Shown: piece by piece, positions 9,683 through 17,336 of the stretch
Layout of the letters: each line of letters begins with the position of its first letter
Position numbering within the stretch: the stretch's first letter is position 1
Program-made: the position numbers and the translations under genes
The notes under the pieces: model-generated
Seen by the model: only the letters and a program-made list of their open reading frames with translations
Told to the model about the DNA's origin: nothing
Database searches by the model: none
DNA from: Clostridiales bacterium
GTDB lineage: Bacteria > Bacillota > Clostridia > Christensenellales > Pumilibacteraceae
DNA: 33,017 bases
Direction of reading: 5' to 3'
Assembly (NCBI GenBank): GCA_022508425.1
Contig: JAFLVF010000004.1
Span: 1-33,017, forward strand

Positions 9683-10567
9683 ATGCCAAGAGATCATATT
9701 ATACCCAAATTCATATTGCGGGGTTTTGCGATTAACCCTACCGCGAAAAAGCAAAATCAAAAAATCATGATTTATGATAGAGGCACAAAGCAAGTCAAAA
9801 TTGAAAAAATTGCCGACGCTTACGCGATACGTGATTTTAATTCTCCCGAAACAGAAAAACTTTTAGCACAAAGGTATGAATCTGATGTCGCTAAAATTTT
9901 TAAGCGTATTTCAGATCATGCAGAAGGCAATCTCGGAAGCGTAGCTCTTTCCAATGCCGAATACAAATTGTTGTTTAGATTCTTTGTGATTATGTGGCGA
10001 AGAAATAATATCCAAATGGACAAAGCAAAAGAAATGAGTATTCAACTTGAAAATATTATGAAATCAATTTTTGGTAGTCACTATAATAAAATGATTAAAC
10101 CAGAGTACAAAGACTACTCTTTTGAAAAGATGTTTGACGAAAAAATTGACGATGTTAGGAAAGCCTTTTACGATAAAGTAATCTCTGAAACAACGGATGA
10201 TGATTCGACAGTACAGAAAGCAATAAAATATTATCCGCCATTTATCGTACACAATAAATCGGGAATACATTTTTTGTTGCACAATACATATGCCACATTA
10301 AGATATTTTGTTCCTCAAGATCAAAAAGAAATTTATGAGTATGATAATCCTAGCATTATGATATACCCAATTTCCAAAACACTCTGTTTTTGTATGTTAC
10401 GCAGTGAGAAAGAAATTGATATTACAAAAGACGAATATATTATTCCTATTGAAGTTTGGAATAAAGATGCAGACATAAAACAGCATTTCATAGACGGATA
10501 CATAACCCAAGTTGCAATTAGTTTTGTCGTTGACGATACAAACATAGCATTTGTACAGAGTCATTAA
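9683..10567 (+). CDS. DUF4238-family protein, third gene of the defence-like cassette
   Basis: 294 aa. N-terminal 'RDHIIPKFILRGFAI...KIMIYDRGTKQVKIEKIADAYAIRDF' and C-terminal 'NPSIMIYPISKTLCFCML' fit the family as I recall it. Starts 10 nt after the helicase stop with an AAGGAG ribosome-binding site. Confidence 0.7.
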   Translation: MPRDHIIPKFILRGFAINPTAKKQNQKIMIYDRGTKQVKIEKIADAYAIRDFNSPETEKLLAQRYESDVAKIFKRISDHAEGNLGSVALSNAEYKLLFRFFVIMWRRNNIQMDKAKEMSIQLENIMKSIFGSHYNKMIKPEYKDYSFEKMFDEKIDDVRKAFYDKVISETTDDDSTVQKAIKYYPPFIVHNKSGIHFLLHNTYATLRYFVPQDQKEIYEYDNPSIMIYPISKTLCFCMLRSEKEIDITKDEYIIPIEVWNKDADIKQHFIDGYITQVAISFVVDDTNIAFVQSH

Positions 10568-10892
10568 GTTGTGGGAGTGATGCGGATAAGAAATGCGTAA
10601 TAGAGAGAAATAAATAGAAGATTCATAAAAGAGAGACGGTTCTAAATTGCTTTTAGAAGATACGATCATAAGAGAGCAAAACATCAAAGTCTATATAAAT
10701 AGACATGCAATCTCAAATCATCGTAGGTTACATGGTCATTCCCGCTTTAAAAACAAAGAGTATGGGATTTCTTTTGATAATATTATTGAATCAATTTAAT
10801 AGCAATTATAATATAGGCTACGAATAATTTACTTTGTAAAAACTTTTCCAAACCACTCTTTATACATAAAAAGTTCATATTCGTTGCCGGCG

Positions 10893-10940
10893 CTCCGCCA
10901 CACAAAGCGCACCCAAAGGGTGCGTTTTTGCATGGCGGAG
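10893..10940 (+). terminator. Nested hairpin with intrinsic-terminator core CGCACCC-AAA-GGGTGCG-TTTTT
   Basis: Inner 7-bp perfect stem 10908-10914/10918-10924 followed by TTTTT. Outer arms CTCCGCCA (10893-10900) and TGGCGGAG (10933-10940). Confidence 0.65.
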
Positions 10941-10953
10941 TGGGTAGGTGAAG

Positions 10954-11040
10954 CCTGTCGCAAAAAGAAAAGCACAATAACGATAACCTGTAAATGTAAC
11001 CGCAAAATCGTATTACAGTCAAAAAATAATTTGCGACAGG
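10954..11040. repeat. 87-bp segment bounded by 11-bp perfect inverted repeats (CCTGTCGCAAA ... TTTGCGACAGG)
   Basis: Arms at 10954-10964 and 11030-11040, plus a nested inverted repeat CTGTAA (10988-10993)/TTACAG (11013-11018). Confidence 0.6.
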
Positions 11041-11239
11041 TTTGCGGCTCTTGCGCCGACCAAGAAAAAACGAGCTGGTAACTGTAATTATTGAAATGCT
11101 GACACGAGTGGATAATATGTATCGCGAAGACTGCGACGTAGCCCGCGGCGCTATCCCACCGTCGTAAAAATGAAAGCGGCATTAAAACTCATTATGTAGG
11201 CGCAATTTCGTCATTGACAGTGGCGCGTGTTTTGTGCGC

Positions 11240-11268
11240 TTGATTTTGTAAGGGCAATAGGTTATAAT
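11240..11268 (+). promoter_or_regulatory. Sigma-70-type promoter TTGATT-17 bp-TATAAT upstream of the ADP-ribosylglycohydrolase
   Basis: -35 TTGATT at 11240-11245, -10 TATAAT at 11263-11268, 17-bp spacer. AAGGAG ribosome-binding site at 11322-11327. Confidence 0.65.
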
Positions 11269-11338
11269 TATTACGGGCTCGCGTATGCAATATTCGAAAG
11301 TGCGTTGGCGATTTTAGCTGTAAGGAGTATAACGGTTT

Positions 11339-12175
11339 ATGATTGGAGCGATTATCGGGGATATTGTCGGGAGCAGGTTTGAATTCGTGCACGATCACCG
11401 CCGCGACAGAAATTTTGCGCTGTTTGCAAGCGGATGCACTCCGACCGACGACAGCTTGATGACGTTGGCCGTTGCGCACGCGCTCTTTATTGCAAAAGGC
11501 GACAAAGATAAATTAAAAGAGGTAATCGTTCCGTGCATGAGAAATATTGCGCACGATTATCCCAATACCGGCTGGGGCGGAAGCTTTTACAAGTGGCTTT
11601 TTGTAGAGAAAAATCCACGGCCTTACAACAGTTTCGGAAACGGCGCAGGCATGCGAATTTCGCCCGTCGGCTGGGTGGCAGACAGCGAGACGGAAGTAAA
11701 GGAGCTGTCCAAAATCATAACGGAAGTATCGCACGACCATCCCGAGGGCTTAAAGGGAGCGGAAGCGATTGCGATGGCCGTTTATCTTGCGAGAATCGGG
11801 AAAGAAAAATCGGAAATCCGCGCGCGAATGGCGGAATACTATCCGCAACTTAAAGACGAAAATTTCACGATAGCAAACATATACGGGCATTACGGCTACG
11901 ACTATATGGGCAATTGGGTTACTTGCCAGGGCAGTATTCCTCAAGCGCTGGCGGCATTTTGCGATAGCGAAAGCTTTGAGGACGCCATAAGAAACGCGGT
12001 GTGTATCGGCGGTGACAGCGATACGATAGGAGCGATGGCGGGAAGCATCGCGGAGGCATATTACGGCGTACCGTTTGAGATGGAAGAAAAAGCCCTATCC
12101 TATCTTCCCGTAGATTTAAAGGGATATATTTTGCGTTCGATACCATGCGAAAACCAAGGGCGAAAAAGTAAATAA
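11339..12175 (+). CDS. ADP-ribosylglycohydrolase (DraG-like) family protein
   Basis: 278 aa. 'MIGAIIGDIVGSRFEF', 'PTDDSLMTLAVAHAL', 'CIGGDSDTIGAMAGSIAEAYYG' are hallmark motifs. Confidence 0.92.
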   Translation: MIGAIIGDIVGSRFEFVHDHRRDRNFALFASGCTPTDDSLMTLAVAHALFIAKGDKDKLKEVIVPCMRNIAHDYPNTGWGGSFYKWLFVEKNPRPYNSFGNGAGMRISPVGWVADSETEVKELSKIITEVSHDHPEGLKGAEAIAMAVYLARIGKEKSEIRARMAEYYPQLKDENFTIANIYGHYGYDYMGNWVTCQGSIPQALAAFCDSESFEDAIRNAVCIGGDSDTIGAMAGSIAEAYYGVPFEMEEKALSYLPVDLKGYILRSIPCENQGRKSK

Positions 12176-12322
12176 ACCCTCTTGGTCGACGGATGAAGAA
12201 AACCCGACAAAAGGCGCAATACAAGCGATTTCAAAATATTGTTTGAACAAAGCGACGGAAATTACCTAAAATGCAATTGACGGGATAATTTGCATAGCAG
12301 TGCTGAGTAAAGGTGAAAAACA

Positions 12323-12772
12323 GTGAGCGACTACAAAATATTAAACGAACAACTTAGGCAATTAACGGAAGGCATTCCGCATCTGATTTCCAATCTGGCA
12401 AACGCCTCCGCTTTACTTTTCCATGCGCTGGAAAACGTGAATTGGGCGGGGTTTTATCTTGTAGAAGGCGACGGGCTCGTTCTCGGCCCTTTTCAGGGCA
12501 ATATCGCCTGTATAGAAATACCGCTCGGCCGCGGCGTGTGTGGCAGTGCGGTCGCGCAGGGCAAAACGTTGCTTGTTGACAACGTGCATAACTTTGACGG
12601 GCATATCGCCTGCGACAGCGCTTCGCTTTCCGAGATTGTCGTTCCTATCCGAAAGGGCGGAAGGGTGGTCGGCGTGTTGGATATCGACAGCCCGATCGAA
12701 GGTCGGTTTACGGAGCACGACCGTTTGGGCTTAGAGCAATTTGCCCGAATAATAGAAGACATTTGGATCTGA
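12323..12772 (+). CDS. msrC-like: GAF-domain protein, free methionine-(R)-sulfoxide reductase type (fRMsr)
   Basis: 149 aa, GTG start. 'VNWAGFYLV...LVLGPFQGNIACIEIPLGRGVCGSAV...DVH-like NVHNFDGHIACDSASLSEIVVPI' retains three Cys in fRMsr-like positions. Confidence 0.85.
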   Translation: MSDYKILNEQLRQLTEGIPHLISNLANASALLFHALENVNWAGFYLVEGDGLVLGPFQGNIACIEIPLGRGVCGSAVAQGKTLLVDNVHNFDGHIACDSASLSEIVVPIRKGGRVVGVLDIDSPIEGRFTEHDRLGLEQFARIIEDIWI

Positions 12773-12837
12773 CAAATCCGTTATCATCGGGTCGAGTGTG
12801 GCTCGTTTTTGACATAACGGCAATCTGACAAATTCGT
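12767..12837. repeat. Near-perfect 15-bp direct repeat ATCTGACAAATYCGT
   Basis: Copies at 12767-12781 and 12823-12837 differ at one base. The first spans the fRMsr stop codon. Confidence 0.6.
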
Positions 12838-12852
12838 GCGCACGCATTATGA

Positions 12853-12889
12853 AAAAATCGGCAGAAGCTTTTTGCGACTGCCGATTTTT
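12853..12889. terminator. Bidirectional intrinsic terminator between convergent genes
   Basis: Perfect 12-bp inverted repeat AAAAATCGGCAG (12853-12864)/CTGCCGATTTTT (12878-12889), giving a T-run on both strands. Sits between the fRMsr (+) and GH94 (-) stops. Confidence 0.85.
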
Positions 12890-12950
12890 GATTGATGTAC
12901 TCGGTTTGTATATTAAATGGCTGTTGAGAGGTTAAAGGCATTGCCGCCGT

Positions 12951-15506
12951 TCAATCCTCGACAACGATTACGTTTTTGTCCGCCAAATCGTTTGTCGCTA
13001 TGTACAGCGACGGCGCGCCGGACGACTTATCGGGGACGGGGCTTACCGCTTTCCCGTTTAGTATAAACGTGCGCGCGCCCCTATCTGTCTTGCGATAAAA
13101 CAGGTCTATGCGCTTTCCCTTTGCCGTCAAGTGTATCTCGGCGCTGTTCATGGGCATGTATTCGGACGGGGATATGGCCACGCCGTTGAGGTCGGGGATT
13201 ATGCCGAATACGTATTTGACGAGCGCCTTGACGAGCGCGTTGGAACTGCCGGTAAACCAATCGCTCATCGATTCGCCGTCCAGGCCGAGCTCTTCGTTAT
13301 AGCAATAGCTGTTGCTCATGATAAACGGCGTTGTCGTAATCAGGCTGTGGGTGAGAGGCAAAACTTTGAACAGCTGTTCCCACGCTTTTTTCCCTTCGCC
13401 CAAGAGGAACAGCGACCATATTCCGAACATCGTTGCATGCACGTACACCGCGCCGTTCTCCGCCGTGCCGGGCGGAAGGTCGACAATGCGACCGACGCCT
13501 TTTGCGTCGCTGTCGAAATGGGGCGCGAAGGTCTTTAGCCCGTATTTGCTGTCGAGCCGAGAGAAGCTGTCGAGGATGTCTTTCTTGATGCTCTTGTCCA
13601 ATAGGTATGCGCCCGATATCACCCAGAACGCGTTGGCCGTCAGCCCGTCGCGGCTCATGCCGTCGGGGTCGTCGAAGCCGCCGACCGTGTACGACTTGCC
13701 GTCGCCCCAGCCGTGCAGAATTTTGCGTGCGCCGTCTTTGCTTACGATTGCGTGCTCTTGCAGGCCGCGCAACAATCTCTCTCGCGCGGTGGTCAATCTC
13801 TGCCTGTCGCCTAAGTCAATGCCGACATGCTCCGATATCTGCAATAGCTCGTCGAGGTTTTTGTACAACTGCAACGACGCCATGACCGAAACGCCGCTAC
13901 CGTATTCCTTGTCGGGGTCGCGCGAAACGCCGAGGCCGTCGACGGCGTCGTTCCAATCGCCGTACAGAATGCGAAGGCACCCTGTCTCCTCGTCGATATT
14001 ATTCAGCATATAGCCGACTATACGCTTGAGGTGCTCGGCAATCGTGTCGCGCGTCTCCACGCTCTCCACTCGATTGCGCCCGACTATTTTGTAATAACCG
14101 CACACCTCGTTGAGTATCGAATAGTCGTCGGTGTACGAGAGATATGTATAGATTGCCGAGATTATCCACACGTTTTGATCGATAAACTCGCGGGTATCCA
14201 TCTGCGGCAGTGCGCCTTTTGCGGGCAGAGAGTATTGGCGCGGCGCGCGCCCCGACGGGTCGATAAAGCCGAACAACTCAATCAGCTTTGTGCGGCATTC
14301 CTCCGGCCGCCAAACAAGCGCCGCTTCTATCTGCTGTACTACGTCTCTGACGCCGAGCAGAGAGATTCCGCTGTTCTTTGCGAGCGCGCAAAACCCGACC
14401 TGCCGCACGACGTTGGCTATAAACTCGGTAAAGGTCTCGCCGTTTAATTTCTCGCCGAACTCGCCGAACTTCATGGACAGCGCCGTCTTTGAGCGCGCCC
14501 TATTGTCGTCGGACCGTATGAGCGCGTCAAGCGCATTCTCGGCATAATCCTTGTCGACGGCGCGCACCGTACCGCACGTTTCGAAGCTCGCTTCGAGCAC
14601 GTAGTCTAAGTAGGCGACGTCGCCCGCTTGAATATTGACGCCGAGCATGTCGCCCGCGGCCGCCGTCTCGCCGAACTTACACACCGACTTCTGCCGATCG
14701 AAGTGCCCCGAGAACAGCGCGGGAGAGGACGTAATCGAGCTCGTCACGCCGCCCGCAAAGTCGGCGCGCGAGCAGGTGTGCTCGAAGTAGTTGACGTGTT
14801 CGGCTCGAACATGGCGGTTGATTACGCCGTAGTTGACGAGCCTTGTCATACGGTCGATGTTCTCTACGCTCTCAAACACAAAACCGTGCTCGGTCGCAGT
14901 GCACTTCTTGAACCATTTGGTCTCGTTGCATTCCCCGGCGGCATGCATCAATAGGCAGTTTAGATGTGTGGCAAGATAGGTTTCGATACTGTTCTTGCCC
15001 GTATTGATCGCACCGACGGTGAACACCGCTTTCTTGTCGTTCCCGACAAAAGCGCGGACGAAATATATCGCGCCCTTTACCTTAGCGATATAGTACGCCG
15101 CTTCGGGCGTGTATACCATAAACCGCTTGATGTTTTTCTCTTGCGCTTGCTTCGCCGCGCCCGTAATCGAGACGGGGAAGTAGCCGGCATTGGTCTTGAC
15201 CCCGCCGAAGAAAGCCGCATACGGCTGTTTGCCGTCGTCGACGGGCAGAATGTAATAAAACGTGCTCTCGTTGAGAGAAACGTTTCCGGACGAGTGCGCC
15301 CACAGTGTAAAACCGTCGCAAGCGTACGGATAGCGGCTGTCGCCCGAAGATCTCGGATAGCACAGCACCTTGCCGTCGCCGAGGAAGAAACAGTTTTCCG
15401 GCAATTCGCGACGGGAGCGCAATTGGGCATTGAGCTCGAGATTGCGCTCGGCGCGGACAAAATCGAGAATAGTATCTTTTAGCATTTTCAATCTACCGTT
15501 AATCAT
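12951..15506 (-). CDS. GH94-type glycoside phosphorylase (cellobiose/chitobiose/laminaribiose phosphorylase superfamily)
   Basis: 851 aa. 'CLRILYGDWNDAVDGLG' carries the predicted catalytic Asp (DWND). 'NGAVYVHATMFGIWSLFLLGEG' and 'SNSYCYNEELGLDGESMSDWFTGSSNALVKALVKYVFGIIPDLNG' fit the GH94 C-terminal phosphate/sugar-site region. Confidence 0.85.
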   Translation of the reverse strand: MINGRLKMLKDTILDFVRAERNLELNAQLRSRRELPENCFFLGDGKVLCYPRSSGDSRYPYACDGFTLWAHSSGNVSLNESTFYYILPVDDGKQPYAAFFGGVKTNAGYFPVSITGAAKQAQEKNIKRFMVYTPEAAYYIAKVKGAIYFVRAFVGNDKKAVFTVGAINTGKNSIETYLATHLNCLLMHAAGECNETKWFKKCTATEHGFVFESVENIDRMTRLVNYGVINRHVRAEHVNYFEHTCSRADFAGGVTSSITSSPALFSGHFDRQKSVCKFGETAAAGDMLGVNIQAGDVAYLDYVLEASFETCGTVRAVDKDYAENALDALIRSDDNRARSKTALSMKFGEFGEKLNGETFTEFIANVVRQVGFCALAKNSGISLLGVRDVVQQIEAALVWRPEECRTKLIELFGFIDPSGRAPRQYSLPAKGALPQMDTREFIDQNVWIISAIYTYLSYTDDYSILNEVCGYYKIVGRNRVESVETRDTIAEHLKRIVGYMLNNIDEETGCLRILYGDWNDAVDGLGVSRDPDKEYGSGVSVMASLQLYKNLDELLQISEHVGIDLGDRQRLTTARERLLRGLQEHAIVSKDGARKILHGWGDGKSYTVGGFDDPDGMSRDGLTANAFWVISGAYLLDKSIKKDILDSFSRLDSKYGLKTFAPHFDSDAKGVGRIVDLPPGTAENGAVYVHATMFGIWSLFLLGEGKKAWEQLFKVLPLTHSLITTTPFIMSNSYCYNEELGLDGESMSDWFTGSSNALVKALVKYVFGIIPDLNGVAISPSEYMPMNSAEIHLTAKGKRIDLFYRKTDRGARTFILNGKAVSPVPDKSSGAPSLYIATNDLADKNVIVVED

Positions 15507-15527
15507 TCGTCGATTTGCGACGGGCGC

Positions 15528-16961
15528 TTAGCTTAAGCCGCATTGGCGTTTCCAATCGTTCCATTGTCCCGAAACTTCGGTTTTGATTATGCTGAATGCG
15601 TTGTCGATAGAAGTGCCGTCGATGATGCGCTTGTAAGGCCGCGCGCCGCCCGTGCCCCAAATATCGACCTTGTTGTTGAGGTTGAGTAGGGCGGTGCTCT
15701 GCGTGATGTTTTGAATATCCTTTACGGGCGGATAGGAAGTAAACGCCTTGCTGTACGATTTCTTGACGTCGATTATGTTGGACATAAAGCTGTCCGTCGT
15801 CGACGCGCGAAGCGAGCCTTTGTAGGCGAGAACGCCGTGCGCTTCGTTGATATATGTTTCGCATCCCCAATCGCTGATCAGCAGTTTGATAAACGCCTTG
15901 GCCTTGTCCTGCTTGATCGAGCTGGCGGGCACTGCGATATATTGGTCGTCGCCGACGGTGTATGTTATGTCGGTGTCGACGGCGTCGGTTGCGGCGGGTG
16001 TCTTCATGTACCCGAGTTCGAACTTGCCGGAAAGGTCGGTAATTCCGTAATTGATTATCTCGTTGTACAGCCAGTCGCCGTTAAACATCATCGCGGCATA
16101 GCCGTTGGCAAAGCGCGTCTGCGCCGTGTGGTTGTTGTCGTTGCTTATATAATTGGCGCTGTTGGAAAACAGCTCGCTCCACATAGTGGTGGCCGTCTTG
16201 AGGTGCGCGTACGTTGCGTTTTGGTTCGCGTCGAAAATGTCGGGTGAATCGTACTTCATAAACTGCTTGATATTGTTCTCTCCGGCAAGTTGGGCCCACC
16301 ATGTAAACACCGCGTAGTCGAAGTAGTCGATGTTCGCGCTCGTGTAAATAAAGGGTGCGACGTGCTCGTTGGGGTCGTCCGAGCCCGCTACGGGCACGGC
16401 GGCTCTGCGTATGGTATTGCAAAGTTGAACGAGCTCGTCGTATGTCTCGGGGATATTCCAGCCGTTGTCGTCGAACATTTTCTTGTTGTAATAAATGCCG
16501 CCGACGCCGGCAATCAGCGGTAAGCGGTACGTATGCAGGCTTCCGTCTCTGTCGGGGAAATAAATGGAATTGCCGTAATCGGGAAGGACGAGGTCCTTTA
16601 CCTTCTCGCCGTCCACCGTTTCGTCGAGAAGCGAATCGAGATTGGCAAACTTGCCCTGCGATGCATAGCCCTTCCAGCCCGCGTCGACATTTATATAAAT
16701 GTCATCGACGTTGTTCTTGCTCGCAAGATGCGTGGAAATAAGCGAGGACGCATTGGCGCTCGGCGTGATGTTGACTTTGACTCCCGTCTCTTGCGTGTAT
16801 TTCTCGGCAACCTTCTCTATCCAGGTCGTGCCGTATCCTTTGTCTACGCAAATGATATTGAGCGTATTGGGATCGTTCTTGGTTTTGTTACACGCAAAAA
16901 GGGGCATGGCGCACGTTGCCGTAAGCAAAACAGCGAGAATTTTCGAAACGGTTTTCTTCAT
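15528..16961 (-). CDS. ABC sugar transporter extracellular substrate-binding lipoprotein
   Basis: 477 aa. Lipobox 'LTATCAMPLFAC'. 'IAGVGGIYYNKKMFDDNGWNIPETYDELVQLCN' and 'GYAAMMFNGDWLYNEI' are typical of family 1 solute-binding proteins. Confidence 0.92.
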   Translation of the reverse strand: MKKTVSKILAVLLTATCAMPLFACNKTKNDPNTLNIICVDKGYGTTWIEKVAEKYTQETGVKVNITPSANASSLISTHLASKNNVDDIYINVDAGWKGYASQGKFANLDSLLDETVDGEKVKDLVLPDYGNSIYFPDRDGSLHTYRLPLIAGVGGIYYNKKMFDDNGWNIPETYDELVQLCNTIRRAAVPVAGSDDPNEHVAPFIYTSANIDYFDYAVFTWWAQLAGENNIKQFMKYDSPDIFDANQNATYAHLKTATTMWSELFSNSANYISNDNNHTAQTRFANGYAAMMFNGDWLYNEIINYGITDLSGKFELGYMKTPAATDAVDTDITYTVGDDQYIAVPASSIKQDKAKAFIKLLISDWGCETYINEAHGVLAYKGSLRASTTDSFMSNIIDVKKSYSKAFTSYPPVKDIQNITQSTALLNLNNKVDIWGTGGARPYKRIIDGTSIDNAFSIIKTEVSGQWNDWKRQCGLS

Positions 16962-17003
16962 AAATTTCCCTCCGATTTTTAATTAAGTTAAAAAATCTTT
17001 TAT

Positions 17004-17032
17004 AAGATAACACATTTTTTGCTGTTTGTCAA
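17004..17032 (-). promoter_or_regulatory. Minus-strand promoter TTGACA-17 bp-TATCTT for the binding-protein/GH94 operon
   Basis: Plus-strand TGTCAA at 17027-17032 and AAGATA at 17004-17009, 17-bp spacer, AT-rich upstream sequence. Confidence 0.65.
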
Positions 17033-17234
17033 TACAGTTTTGAAAAATAAAAGATAATGATGCACCGATACTTTAAACTTTGCGGGAGCGGGAAACGGGG
17101 TGAAAAACGCCCGATATTTATTGTATATAACGGTCTCGACAAAAACGGCATATAAGGCGAGCGCAAAGGCATGCCGTCGTCCGACCCCGAGCGGCGGCCT
17201 CGGCAAAAATTTTTTAACAAATTAAAAAAACCTA

Positions 17235-17263
17235 TTGCAATTGCATTTTTCGTATGTTATACT
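17235..17263 (+). promoter_or_regulatory. Plus-strand promoter TTGCAA-17 bp-TATACT for the GH16/permease operon
   Basis: TTGCAA 17235-17240, TATACT 17258-17263, 17-bp spacer. A/T tract upstream (possible UP element). TGCAATTGCA palindrome overlaps the -35. Confidence 0.65.
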
Positions 17264-17336
17264 GTAAAAAATTATACGCGGTGTAGGAGCAATGACCGAA
17301 AGAGTATTGACGTACGCCGTATAAAGGGAGGTAAGC

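Noticed and set aside
10829-11182. 117-aa minus-strand ORF across the repeat region
   Set aside because: It runs through the terminator hairpin and inverted repeats, and no ribosome-binding site or domain was recognised. Better explained as non-coding repeat sequence.
13108-16986. Several plus-strand ORFs (up to 233 aa) antisense to GH94 and the binding protein
   Set aside because: Same codon-shadow explanation. The minus-strand genes carry clear family motifs.
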